Positions 48,969 through 60,899 of a stretch of 64,000 nucleotides of DNA are shown here, piece by piece. The DNA is from Rutidosis leptorrhynchoides (taxonomy: Eukaryota; Streptophyta; Magnoliopsida; Asterales; Asteraceae), in NCBI RefSeq assembly GCF_046630445.1, contig NC_092333.1, positions 96,942,001 through 97,006,000 on the forward strand, read 5' to 3'. The position numbers were made by a program, and so were the translations under genes. The notes beneath the pieces are model-generated. The model had not been told where the DNA came from, did no database searches, and saw nothing but the letters and a program-made list of their open reading frames with translations. Numbering within the stretch: the stretch's first letter is position 1; each line of letters opens with the position of its first letter.

Positions 48969-51777
48969 TGTGACGCCCCGTACAAAATCAACGTGTACGG
49001 ATCATCAACAACAGGATCTTTACAAGGTCAAACACTATATGCTGTTTAAAAACGAGTTTTGCATTCATGAAAAAGATAACTTCAAATGTTTTACAAAAGA
49101 TAACGTGATACAAAAGTCATTACAAAACCAGTAATCCAAAATAACATAAGTTACGAATGCAAAATATAAGTTCCATGATTGAGACATCTCTAAGTAATAC
49201 AGCAGAAATCTAGCACAGTAGGTCCATAACAGCAAGTCTATAACAACATGTTTATAACACCAAGGCAGCAAGTCTAATAGCGGAAGCAACAACGTCTAAG
49301 CACCTGAGAAATACATGCTTAAAAAGTCAACACGAATGTTGGTGAGCTATAGTTTGTCTGTAATCAGTAATGTAATGTAGGCCACGAGATTTCAGTCCTT
49401 CAACCAGCATTTCAAATTAGTATTTCAAATCAGTATGATAAAGTATATGCTTATCCGTGGGCACCCGGTAACTAACTTAACGTAATATTACCCCCTAAAA
49501 GTACACTTGGCGAGTGCGTATGTTTACGAAGTATTAAACACCCATTAAATGCTAGCGCGACTAGCTCGAGTGGGGATGTCAAACCCTATGGATCCATATC
49601 TAAGATTCGTGTTCACCGTTTCAAAAACCAATGACTAAACGTTACCGAGCTAAGGGGAAATTTTATGTCGTTGTATAACCCACACATATATAAAGTTTAA
49701 GTACTCGTGCCTAGTATGTAAAATGTAAAAAGCGCATGTATTCTCAGTCCCAAAATAGTTAAAGTAAAAAGGGATGTTATAACTCACAGTGATAAGAGCG
49801 GTAAAGTCGATAATGAAAGTATGCAAGTAGTAAGTCGGTCCGAAAGGTCGTCAACCTAAGTCAAAGGTTACTAGGTCAGTATGTTATCCTCATAAGTTCT
49901 AATAGTGCATAAAATAAGTTTAAATGTCATCATCATCATCATTCATCATCATAAAAGTTAAGTAAGTTTAACAAGAATAGAGATCGAAACAATAGGCTGA
50001 CTTCGGTCAGCTGCTACGACCACTATACAAAACGAAAAGACTCCGTAATCAGTGACTTTCGGAAGGCCATAAATCCTAAACCGTAACTCGGATTAAGACG
50101 AGGTCTAAATGGAAAATCATCTAATCGAACCTAACTAACTGAAAATTAACTTTCCAGTAGCCCAGATGGTCAGATCAGATCCCGAAAATAGTAAACAAGG
50201 TGCTCCGGTGGGGTTCTTAGTGCTTGATGCTCATCACGGTTCTCATCTTTGATGCTTGTAGCTTCAAGTGTACAACTCGTTGATGGGTTAGCATCACCTT
50301 GACCAAGATTCTACCATCAACACACAATATGTTAAGACCAAGTAAGAACACAACTCATTTAAGAGTCTTAGATGGATGATGAACCAATGTTACATCATAT
50401 CCTTAGTCTTAACACAATTACAAGTTACATTTATAACTAAAGCTACAAAGTTTACTTCAATCAAGCAAGTATGAACATAATCTAAGTCAAATGAAGTGAT
50501 GGAACCCTAAGCTAGAGAGCTTGGATCCTTTTCACACAAGTTATAAGGTCACAAAGCTAGAAAGCTTGAACCTTTAGTGTTCTTGAAGAACTTGAAGCAT
50601 AAAGCTTAGATCTTTAAGTTACATGAAGACCATAAACACAAGTTTTGATCTTTATAACAAAATAATGAGATCATAAGTTAGAAAACTTAGATCCATCAAA
50701 AGATATGAAGATTCAAGCTAGAAAGCTTGCATCTTGGTTGTTCTTGAATATCTTGAAGCATAAAGCTTAGATCTTTAAGTTACATGAAGATTACAAACAC
50801 AAGTTTGAATCTTTATAACAAAATAACAAGATTAAAGTTAAAAGATATAGTTCTACAACGTAGGTGAAGATTCAAAGCTAGAAAGCTTGAATCTTCCATG
50901 TTCTTGAAGGATTCAAATCCAAGTTTGAATCTACAAGATGTAATCAAGATCAAAGCTAAAAAGCTAGACCCATGATGATGAATTCGTGAGAGAGAGAGAG
51001 GAAGAAGAAGAAGAAAAATCAATACTTACACTTTTTAGAGAGAGAAAGAACTAGAGAAAGAATTAGAGAGTGTGTGTGTGTGAATTACAAATGAAAGCAA
51101 GTGTAAAATGGATGGAATGAGGCTTGTATTTATAGGTGAATGAGGTGAGGGAGGGGGTGTTTGGCCGTAGACTTGGGAGGGGGACAAGGGAGACCAACTT
51201 TTGCTTTTTGGTTAATGGTTTTCTAAAGTTGGTGCTTATGTTAGGATCACATGCAACATTAAGGATAATACTTGACAAAAATGCTAGCATGTTCCCTCTA
51301 ATAAATGGGCATTTGTCTTACATATTAATGAGTCACTAGTTACTTATAATTGGGCTAATTAAATGGTCCACTAACTAGTGTAGGGTGGGCTAAAGTCCAA
51401 CAAGGTAGAAAGTTCAACAAGACTAACTAGTAAGCATAAGTAAATTACTAAGCGTAATTAAGCATCAAAAAACCCAAGTAATTGTTATTATAAAATAACA
51501 ATTAATATTTCGTAGTCATAATATTCCGATTACGACAAAAGTTAAACGTGTACGCAGTACACAATTTGTTCGAAACGTCAAGTGACACTAACGGTCATAA
51601 AGGCATCCGGTGGTCAAGTTAAGTATCCTACATACTTAAAGGCACGTTTTAACATATAAATGAAAGTAAACCACGTGTATTAAGATTTCAGAGTATAAGA
51701 TAGCACAATACGCACAAATATGCAGTTTCGCAAAAATACAAGGCACAAAAGCAAATCGAAAAAGTCGGGTCGTTACA
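48969..51777 (-). repeat. Element B 5' LTR (2809 bp)
   Basis: Undisturbed copy of the split left LTR. TATAAATA is read on the - strand at 51127-51134. It contains the about 161-bp tandem units (about 50550-50960). Ends at 51777 with GTCGTTACA, then ACTTG target duplication. Confidence 0.92.
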
Positions 51778-51782
51778 ACTTG

Positions 51783-53052
51783 ATATGCAAAGGGTATACC
51801 AATAATCTTATTTGCCCATGTGTATTCATTAAGAAAACAACATCCGGATATGTGATCATAGCCGTTTATGTCGATGATCTTAACATCATAGGTACAAATA
51901 AAGAGATCCATGAAGCCATTCAACTTCTAAAGAAAGAATTTGAAATGAAAGATCTTGAAAAAACCAAGTATTGCCTTGGTTTGCAGATTGAGCATATGCC
52001 TAATGGTTTACTTGTACATCAAACAACTTATACGGAAAATATTTTAAAACGTTTCAATATGGACAAGGCAAAACCATTAAGTACTCTTATGGTTGTTAGA
52101 TAACTTAATGTTGACACTGATCCATTTCGTCCCCGTGAAGATCATGAAGATATCATAGGACCAGAAGTACCATATCTTAGTGCAATTGGAGCTCTTATGT
52201 ATCTTACAAATTGTACAAGACCTGACATTTCTTTTGCAGTTAATTTGTTGGCAAGGTTCAGCTCAGCTCCTACCAAAAAACACTGGAATGGGATCAAACA
52301 CATATTTCGATACCACATAAAGCTGATCCAGCAAAAGACACTAGAATGGGAACTACTGATTTAGAATTATTTTATTCTAACGAATCAAAACAAGATTTGG
52401 TTGGTTATGCAGATGCAGGTTATTTATCTGATCCACATAAAGCTAAATCTCAAAATGGATATGTATTCCTAAATGGAGGTACCGCAATATCATGGCGTTG
52501 TCAAAAATAAACACTTGTTGCAACATCATCAAATCATGCCGAAGTGATTGCATTACATGAAGCTACTCGGGAATGTTTTTGGTTGAGATCAATGACACAA
52601 CTCATTACTAATTCTTGTGGACTAGAACGCGATAAAAGTTCAACAACTATCTATGAAGATAATGCAGCTTGCATAGCACAGATGAAAGAAGGGTATATCA
52701 AAAGTGACCGAACAAAACACATACCTCCTAGATTCTTCTCATATACTCAAGATCTCATTAAGAACAACCAGATTGAAATGAAATATGTTCAATCCAGCAA
52801 AAACTCTGCTGATCTTTTCACCAAAGCACTCCCAACTGCTATTTTCAGAACACACGTTCCCAATATTGGAATGCGACATGTTCAAAAGATGTAAAAGATC
52901 AACGATGTCTACTTGAGGGTGAGGGGGAGTCAACTCTATGCTGCACTCTTTTTCCCTTAGCTAAAATTTTTTCCAATGGGTTTTCTTTAGCAAAGTTTTT
53001 AACGAGGCAGTACTAAGTTGCTCTTTAATAGAATTTGTCATCCAATAGGGAG
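51783..53052 (+). pseudogene. Copia-2 pol, third part (RT end and RNase H) and polypurine tract
   Basis: Resumes at the element B insertion with CPCVFIKKTTSGYV and the RT palm motif YVDDLNIIG. RNase H follows (GYADAGYLSDPHKAKS, YEDNAACIAQM, HIPPRFFSYTQDL). A GAGGGTGAGGGGGAGTC purine-rich tract is near 52913 and AATAGGGAG directly precedes the LTR. Broken. Confidence 0.9.
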
Positions 53053-53301
53053 TGTTGTGATAAAGACAAAACATGTGGCTGACAAATTTGAATCAAATAA
53101 TGGGTGTATTATTATTCTACCTAACTGCACAGTAAATTATTGTATTATAAATACCAAAGGATGTGATTTGCATAAGATGCATACATAGAATATATTTCAT
53201 ATATCACCATTCTTTTACTCTCTATTATTTTAAGATTAATAGTAGCCTATAGTTGAGAACCAAACCACTAAAGGTAGTTATAAGCCTACTGAATTATAAC
53301 A
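53053..53301 (+). repeat. Copia-2 3' LTR
   Basis: 249 bp, same length as 17711-17959. TATAAATA at 53146-53153. Ends ATAACA before GTTCT. Confidence 0.93.
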
Positions 53302-53395
53302 GTTCTTTGATTCTTACTTTCTTAGACTCCTTGCAGTGGGAGATGTTGTTTTTGAGGTGTATTGGAAGGGGTGGATGGGGTTGGTTAGTTGGTGG
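53302..53395. other. Host fragment between Copia-2 and element D
   Basis: About 90 bp of original flanking DNA, beginning with the GTTCT duplication and ending with GGTGG. It was once continuous with 17530-17705 on the left and 63177 on the right. No gene is recognisable. Confidence 0.8.
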
Positions 53396-55667
53396 TGTAA
53401 CATCCCGCCTTTTTCCATTTACTTTTCCGTTATACTAATATAAAGTCCGTTATATGTTTATAACATCTCCCGTTGATACGCATTTTAAATTATCTCGTTT
53501 AGGTAATTCACGCACCCGAACAAAAGTTGAGGGACTAAACTTGACAAGGGATCAAACCCTTGACTAGGTCAAAGGGTCAAACCCCTTTCACCCATTCATT
53601 ATCATCTCCATCTCTCTCTCTTTCTCTCTAGCAAGAACACACACACCATTACCAAATTCATTCAATCATTATCTAAATCCGATCTAGGAGGCTTACAACA
53701 AAATAAATTACATATTCGTAATCCTCTCTTCATCCTCTTCATTTTGGTACCAACTTCATCTCGTTTGGGTAACATTTCTAAAACTCTAGATTTCTCTAAA
53801 TTCGTGTTTTTGACTTGAAATGGTGTTAGTTAGTGTCTATGGCTCATTGTGATGTCGTGTGTGTAATTTATATGCTCGATCTCGTTGTTTTAGTGTAACT
53901 AGCATGAACTTGACTTTTGGTGTGTTGTTCTTGAATTTTGGATGATCATATGTTGTTAGATGTTAAAAGTTCATGTTCTAATTGTGTTCCTAGTATCACT
54001 AGCTTCAATTTGATGTGTAGGTTGCTTTAGAAAAGTTCATGAACTTGATTTATGATTTTGGTGAATTTGGGTTAGGGTTGATGAACTTGAAATGGACTTT
54101 TGATGCATTGAATGCCATGGATTATTATTGGTAAGTGTTTAGTTCGATTGTATGCTTGATTACCTTCGAAACGGCATATCATTCATGTAAATTGGTTGCC
54201 CGAATCAATGAATTGCATTTATGAACTTGTATGCGGTTAATGTTAAGCATTAGATGCGGTTTTGGTTGTTGTATTAGGTAGATTGATTGATGAAATGTGT
54301 TTAGTTGTTTTCCTCGTCAAATTACCTTCCCAACGGTATAAGATACTTGTCTTGATTGTTTGCGGATCATAAATGGTGATTGTTTGAAGTTAGGTTCGTG
54401 CATAAAACTTAAAAACTGCCAGAATTCTCTGCACAGGTAATGGCGCGGCGCGCCATATACCCGCGCGGCGCGCCAAAGTGGTCTGTCCAACTTTGTCAAT
54501 TTTCGAATAATGTTTGCTATGCTACGCACCTCCGATTCACATGTAACTTGTTCTAACATGCTCATACATGATTAAAAACCTCAGAAAAATAGTTCGGGAC
54601 CCGACCCGAACGTGTTGACTTTTTCGTTGACTTTGACCGACCAAAGTTTGACTTTTTGTCAAACTTAACCAAATGATTATGCAACCTTCCTAACTTGTTT
54701 ATATACTTGTACCTTGCATGAAACTTGACAATTTGATTTCACATGCTACATAATCGAGTCGTAACGAGCCATAGGACTAATTGAACATCTTTGACCTATC
54801 GTGTTTACCGTTATTGATACGACCTATTTGTTTAGGTCAAGACTAGCACTATCCTTCGCACACGTTATTTTGTGAAGTACTTTTCGTACGTGCACTCAAG
54901 GTGAGATCATAGTCCCACTTTTACTCTTTTGCACTTACATTTGGGATGAGAAAAACATAAACGTTTCTTTTTACTAAGTGAACACAAGTACAGGAAAACA
55001 AACATTCTACATACGAGTTTGAACAAAAATCCTCAATTCGATTATCATTAGTTACACTTGCCGGGTGTAAGCGAGAACTTATGTTATATGGCCATATGGG
55101 TTTGACAAACCCTCATTCAAACGGTTCGCTACCGTTTACGAATGAAATGTATTTTCGAGAAACAGTGTATGTTCTAACACTATTGTGATGGGGTTCTATG
55201 GAAGGAATGTTAAGCATTGATAATTGGGTGCTCGTGAAACAAACTTTTGGAATGTATTACTATTATCTCATGGTTGCAAATCTTGTGGTTCACTTGTACT
55301 TACTTACTCAAACCTATGATTTCACCAACGTTTTCGTTGACAGATTTCTATGTTTTTCTCAGGTCCTTGAACGATACATGATACATGCTTCCGCTCATTA
55401 TTTTGATACTTGCATTGGATGTCGAGTATATATGCATACATGGAGCATCTTTTGGCTACTTTTAAATTGTGTCGCATAAGTTTCATTTGTACTTAAAACT
55501 TTGTATCGTAACTTGTGGTGGAACTATTCTTGTAAACTTTGAACAATCTTTACATTTGAAATGAATGCGACATATCTTTAGGTCAAACGTTGTTTTAAAG
55601 ACTTATGACCACGTAACGGGACCTAAGTAGACGGCGCCGTCAAACATGATTTGGTCGGGTCGCTACA
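53396..55667 (+). repeat. Element D 5' LTR
   Basis: Notable parts: TTGAC-rich clusters near 53535-53590 and 54615-54662, a doubled GGCGCGCC block at 54442-54475, and a perfect 12-bp palindrome GACGGCGCCGTC at 55630-55641. The 93-residue frame at 55198-55479 recurs in the other LTR and is not a gene. Confidence 0.95.
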
Positions 55668-55988
55668 GATGGTATCAGAGCTGGTTTAACCTTAGCCGTA
55701 AAGGTAGTCACGCGCGCCGGCTGTCATGCCGGGCACCCATACGGACTATGCTTTTTGGCAGGTTAATCGTAGAGGGGGTTCTCACAGTGTTACCTGTGAC
55801 GAAGCATTGGCTCTTACCCCTTGCGATCCCTTGGAATTTGAGGGTTGGCAGTTTGGCAGAAATGCGGGCCGTAAAATCAGTGTCTGAGGTACACTCAGTG
55901 GTCACCAAGCGGTTAGCTGGAAAGGCACTGGGTGGGTTTCTACCCCATCTGTAGCTACTTGCAGGGTCGCTACAGATGGTATCAGAGC
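55657..55988 (+). repeat. Duplicated LTR-end plus primer site in the element D leader
   Basis: A 25-nt block joining the LTR end (GGGTCGCTACA) and the primer site (GATGGTATCAGAGC) occurs at 55657-55681 and, identically, at 55964-55988. About 280 bp of noticeably more GC-rich sequence lies between. Confidence 0.9.
55670..55681 (+). promoter_or_regulatory. Primer binding site of element D
   Basis: TGGTATCAGAGC, exact initiator tRNA-Met complement, 2 nt after the LTR. Confidence 0.92.
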
Positions 55989-56397
55989 GTTGGTTGTAGG
56001 GATTTAGAGTTCATTGGTGTCAACCTCGAGTCATAGGGTACATTGTTGAGTCTAGACTACAACCGGCATATAGACTTGAAGTAGGAATTACTTGACTACT
56101 TGTGCATTTATACTCGAACGCTTCTACTCATATCTACTCTTAGTTCATCTTAATCTCACGTTGTTTAATTTGATTGACACGCCACCTTGACTATATGAAA
56201 TGATGTCGAATGCACATATGAATCAGGGTAATATAATTTCCGGGATTATATTACGGTGACTCATATGAACGTTCCGACATTGTGGCATAAAGAATTTAAG
56301 GCGAGTCAAGGAAAATTTTCTCTCTATCTTTATTCCATATCACGGTTAGTATTATTTAGAATACTAACCAACGGTATCCTTTTGTTTTGAAGGAATA

Positions 56398-57640
56398 ATG
56401 GCTCCTCGTCGTGTACGCCGCAATGAAACTCCCGAACAAGCTCTCGAACGGATGATAGCTACCGCCGTAGATGCGGCCATGGCCGGTCACTCATCCAACA
56501 ACAACAACAATAATAACAACAACCACAACAACAACAACAATGGAGCCGGTAACTCAAACGAGGGATGCTCCTATAAAGCTTTCATGGGGTGCAAACCTCA
56601 CACTTTCGATGGAACTGGGGGACCGGTCGTGCTCACCCGATGGTTTGAGCAAACGGAAGCCGTCTTTAGCATAAGCGGTTGTCGGGACCAAGACAAGGTC
56701 AAATACTCCACTCACACCTTCGCCGGTGTCGCTCTTACATGGTGGAATACTTATGTACAATCGGTGGGTACCGATGAAGCTCACGCCCTCTCTTGGGCCG
56801 ACTTGAGGGAAAAGATGATTGTCGAATATTTCCCTCGTGAAGAAACCCGAACGCTCGAACAAGAGCTAAGAACTTTAAAGGCGATCGGAAATGATCTCAA
56901 GGCTTACAATCAACGATTTTCCGAACTAGCCTTGATGTGCCCAAATCTTGTGAACCCCGAAGCTTTAAGGGTTGAACTTTACATGGATGGTCTTCCAAAG
57001 AGTATCAAACACGGAGTAATGTCATCCAAACCCACTAATCATCAAGAAGCTTTGAACATGGCCCGCAAATTGATAGAAACGGCTGACGAAATCGTAGTTC
57101 CGGAACCTAAAGCCGAGGACAAGTCGGGTAACAACAAAAGAAAATGGGAAGCTCCCCAATCAAGCAACAACAACTTTGCCAAGAAATCTTTCACCTCCGA
57201 CAGCAAGAAGGGTTATGCCGGAAATCTACCTCTTTGCAACAAATGCAACAAACATCACTTTGGCGAATGTAGTAAGTTAATTTGCCACCGGTGCCAAGGA
57301 GTTGGTCATAAGGCCAACGATTGTAAAAGTGCCACTCCCGTCGCTCGAAAGTGGCCCAATACACCAAAGACGGGCACTTGTTATGAATGTGGCCAAACGG
57401 GCCATTATAGAAATGCATGCCCGAAGAGGAAAGATAACACCAATACGCGCGGCCGAGCTTTCAACATCAACACCGAGGAAGCCCGAGATGATAATGAATT
57501 AGTCACGGGTACGTTTCTTCTCAACAATTCTTATGTCTCTTGCTTATTCGATTCGGGTGCCGATAAATGCTTTGTATCCAAGACTTTGACTCATTCTTTT
57601 AGCACTCCACCTCTTCCATAAGATACCACTTATACCATTG
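56398..57640 (+). pseudogene. Element D gag and protease start
   Basis: Starts MAPRRVRRNETPEQALERMI and has an Asn-only stretch near residue 40. The gag core (FMGCKPHTFDGTGGPVVLTR, ALTWWNTYVQ, REKMIVEYFP) is followed by zinc knuckles CHRCQGVGHKANDC and CYECGQTGHYRNAC (about 57280-57420), then the retropepsin motif LFDSGADKCFVS near 57545. Gag forms the particle and the protease matures it. Counted as part of the nearly whole element. Confidence 0.92.
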
Positions 57641-60600
57641 AAGTGGCTAACGGGAAACTATTAAGTGCCGACACATATTACCGGGGGTGTACGTTAAACA
57701 TTTTGGGTAAGGAATTTGAAATTGACTTGATACCCATGGAACTAGGAAGCTTTGATGTAATAATCGGTATGAATTGGTTAGTCAAAACGGAATCTCACAT
57801 CCTTTATGATCTTAACGCAATCCGAATTCCTATCGAGAATGGTGAACCTTTGATTGTGTATGGCGATAAGAGTTGCACCAGACTCAACCTCGTTTCGTGC
57901 CTTAAAGTTAGAAAACTACTCCTTAAGGGTTGTTTTGCGATCCTTGCCCACGTTAAGAAAGTCGATTCCGAAGAGAAGCATATCGATGATGTGCCAATTG
58001 TTAGTGACTTTTCCGATGTATTTCCCGACGAATTGCCGGGTCTTCCACCTCATCGACCGGTTGAATTCCAAATCGATCTTATTCCGGGAGCCGCACCCGT
58101 AGCACGTGCACCGTATAGACTTGCTCCATCTGAAATGCAAGAATTGCAAAGTCAAATCCAAGAACTACTTGATCGTGGTTTTATCCAACCTAGCCATTCA
58201 CCTTGGGGCGCTCCGATTTTGTTTGTTAAAAAGAAAGACGGATCCCTACGAATGTGCATTGACTATCGTGAACTAAACAAATTGACGGTTAAGAACCGAT
58301 ATCCTCTTCCTCGCATCGATGACCTCTTTGATCAATTACAAGGGTCTTGTGTATATTCAAAAATCGATCTCCGCTCGGGTTATCATCAATTAAGGGTTAA
58401 GGGGGAAGATGTCTCCAAAACCGCTTTCCGGACTCGTTATGGTAGTTATGAATTCCTTGTCATGCCATTTGGTCTCACTAACGCACCGGCGGTGTTCATG
58501 GATCTTATGAACCGCGTGTGCAAACCGTATCTCAATAAATTCGTTATTGTGTTCATCGATGACATATTGATCTATTCTAAAAATGAAGAAGAGCACGAAC
58601 AACATCTCCGACTTGTGCTTGAACTCTTGAGACAAGAACGACTTTATGCCAAATTCTCCAAGTGTGAATTTTGGTTAAAGGAAGTTCAATTTCTTGGTCA
58701 TGTTGTAAGTGATCAAGGTATTAAAGTCGATCCCACGAAAATCGAAGCCATTAGTAAATGGGAGACTCCTACTACTCCTACTCACATCCGTCAATTCTTG
58801 GGTCTCTTCGGATACTACCGTAGATTCATCAAGGATTTTTCTTTGGTTTCTCGTCCTCTAACCGCTTTAACTCACAAGGGAAAGAAATTCATTTGGGCGA
58901 CCGAGCAAGAATCCGCGTTTCAAATCTTGAAGACAAAGCTAACCACCGCTCCTATTTTGTCACTTCCCGAGGGCAATGATGATTTTGTTGTATATTGCGA
59001 TGCCTCGAAGCATGGTTTTGGGTGTGTATTGATGCAACGGAAGAAAGTCATTGCTTATGCCTCTCGACAACTAAAAATTCATGAACGGAATTACACGACT
59101 CATGATCTCGAACTCGGAGCCGTTGTCTTTGCACTTAAAATGTGGAGACACTATCTTTATGGAACCAAGAGTACTATCTTCACCGATCACAAAAGCCTTC
59201 AACACATCTTCGATCAAAAGCAACTAAACATGAGACAACGACGATGGATTGAAACTTTGAACGATTACGATTGCGAGCTTCGTTACCATCCAGGGAAGGC
59301 AAACGTAGTAGCCGATGCCTTAAGTCGAAAAGAAAGAGCGGTGCCTCTTCGTGTCCGAGCCTTAAACATCACCATCCACACAAACCTTAATAGCCAAATT
59401 CGGGTAGCCCAAGATGAGGCTCTCAAGGACGAAAACATCTCTCTCGAACACTTGAACGTCCTCACCTCTCGATTCGAAGTTAAAGAAACCGGACTCCGAT
59501 ATTTCGCCGGAAGAATTTGGGTGCCTAGTTATGGGGACCTACGAAGCCTTATTTTAGATGAAGCCCATAAGTCACGATACTCGATTCATCCCGGTGCCAA
59601 TAAGATGTACCACGACCTTAAACAACTATATTGGTGGCCGAACATCAAAAGGGACGTAGCTACTTATGTTTCCAAGTGTTTGACATGTTCCAAAGTCAAA
59701 GCCGAACACCAAAGATCGTCCGGACTACTTCAACAACCCGAGATCCCACAATGAAAGTGGGAAAGGATAACGATGGATTTTATCACCAAGCTACCAAAAA
59801 CGACGGGCGGTTATGATACCATTTGGGTTATTGTTGACCGTCTCACCAAATCCGCACACTTCCTTGCCATGAAAGAAACGGAAAAAATGGAGAAACTTGC
59901 ACAACTTTACATTAAGGAGATCGTAGCCCGACACGGTGTACCTTTATTGATTATCTCCGACCGAGATGGCCGTTTCGTTTCTAGATTTTGGCGTACTTTG
60001 CAAGAAGCATTGGGAACGCGTTTAGACATGAGCACCGCATATCATCCTCAAACCGATGGACAAAGCGAACGTACAATTCAAACCTTAGAGGACATGTTAC
60101 GAGCTTGCGTGGTTGATTTCGGAAAAGCTTGGGACAAGCACTTACCTCTCGCCGAGTTCTCTTACAACAATAGTTATCACGCGAGTATTAAAGTCGCACC
60201 TTTTGAAGCGCTATATGGCCGAAAATGCCGTTCACCTCTTTGTTGGGCCGAAGTAGGCGACGTTCAAATCACCGGACCCGAACTCATTCACGAAACCACC
60301 GAGAAGATCGTTCAAATCCGAGATAGGCTTCGGATGGCCCGGAGTCGTCAAAAGTGCTATACCGACAAAAGACGCAACGACCTTGAATTTCAAGTCGGTG
60401 ACCGCGTCATGTTAAAAGTCGCACCTTGGAAGGGTGTAATCCGTTTTGGGAAACGTGGGAAGCTAAATCCACGGTATATTGGTCCTTTCGAAATCTTGGA
60501 GCGTATTGGAACCGTTGCTTATCGTTTAGATCTTCCGCCTCAATTGAACTTCGTTCATCCTACCTTCCATGTATCTAACTTGAAAAAGTGTCTTGCCGAA

Positions 60601-60864
60601 CCCGATATCGTCATTCCTCTCGAGGAACTTACTATTGATGACAAACTTCATTTTGTGGAGGAACCGGTTGAAATTGTGGACACCTCCGTCAAGACATTGA
60701 AACAAAGCCGAATCCCGATTGTTAAAGTCTGTTGGAACGCCAAAAGGGGACCCGAGTTTACTTGGGAAAGACAAGATCAAATGCAAAGGAAGTATCCTCA
60801 TCTATTCGTGAATTCGGAAACGCAAGATTTCGAGGAAGAAACAACGACTACTACGCCTACTTAA
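57640..60864 (+). pseudogene. Element D pol region (RT, RNase H, integrase, chromodomain-like end)
   Basis: Protease tail [15 protein letters not shown] is near 57765. RT (about 58100-58750) has [28 protein letters not shown] and the palm motif [10 protein letters not shown]. RNase H (about 58980-59330) has [30 protein letters not shown] and VVADALSRK. Integrase has the HHCC zinc region (about 59585-59700, [28 protein letters not shown]) and the core ([28 protein letters not shown]). The C-terminal end (about 60650-60810, [31 protein letters not shown]) resembles the chromodomain-like tail of Tekay/Del chromoviruses. Confidence 0.93.
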
Positions 60865-60899
60865 ATTTCGGGACGAAATTTCTTTTAAGGAGTAGGTAA
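60865..60899 (+). promoter_or_regulatory. Polypurine tract region of element D
   Basis: AATTTCGGGACGAAATTTC (with AAATTTCG/CGAAATTT inverted halves) followed by a purine-rich AAGGAGTAGGTAA lies directly before the 3' LTR. Elements A and B have related sequences at the same place. Confidence 0.7.

Larger units (their letters stand above)
33358..51777 (-). mobile_element. Element B: decayed Ty3/gypsy LTR retrotransposon, carrying nested element C
   Basis: LTRs lie at 33358-43833 (split by element C) and 48969-51777. On the + strand they start TGTGACGCCCCGTAC and end GTCGTTACA. The target duplication ACTTG is at 33353-33357 and 51778-51782. The primer site complement GCTCTGATACCA (48955-48966) sits beside the right LTR, so the element reads on the - strand. 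Beside the left LTR is a polypurine region (read on -, AATTTCGGGACGAAATTTCC) like that of element D. The interior keeps only fragments of gypsy protease and integrase and has many breaks. Confidence 0.92.
17711..53301 (+). mobile_element. Ty1/copia LTR retrotransposon (Copia-2), split by nested elements A and B
   Basis: A 249-bp LTR lies at each end (17711-17959 and 53053-53301), both starting TGTTGTG and ending ATAACA. The 5-bp target duplication GTTCT is at 17706-17710 and 53302-53306. Own sequence is 17711-21065, 31833-33357 and 51783-53301, about 6.4 kb. Gag and pol match Copia-1 closely. The copy is broken: two insertions plus several smaller breaks. LTRs differ by about 15 of 249 positions by eye (6%), the oldest in the window, roughly 2 million years at a rice-like rate (an assumption). 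Confidence 0.95.

Noticed and set aside
55198-55479. 93-residue frame repeated almost identically at 62702-62983
   Set aside because: Both lie within the LTRs of element D; repeated because LTRs are direct repeats, with no recognisable domain.
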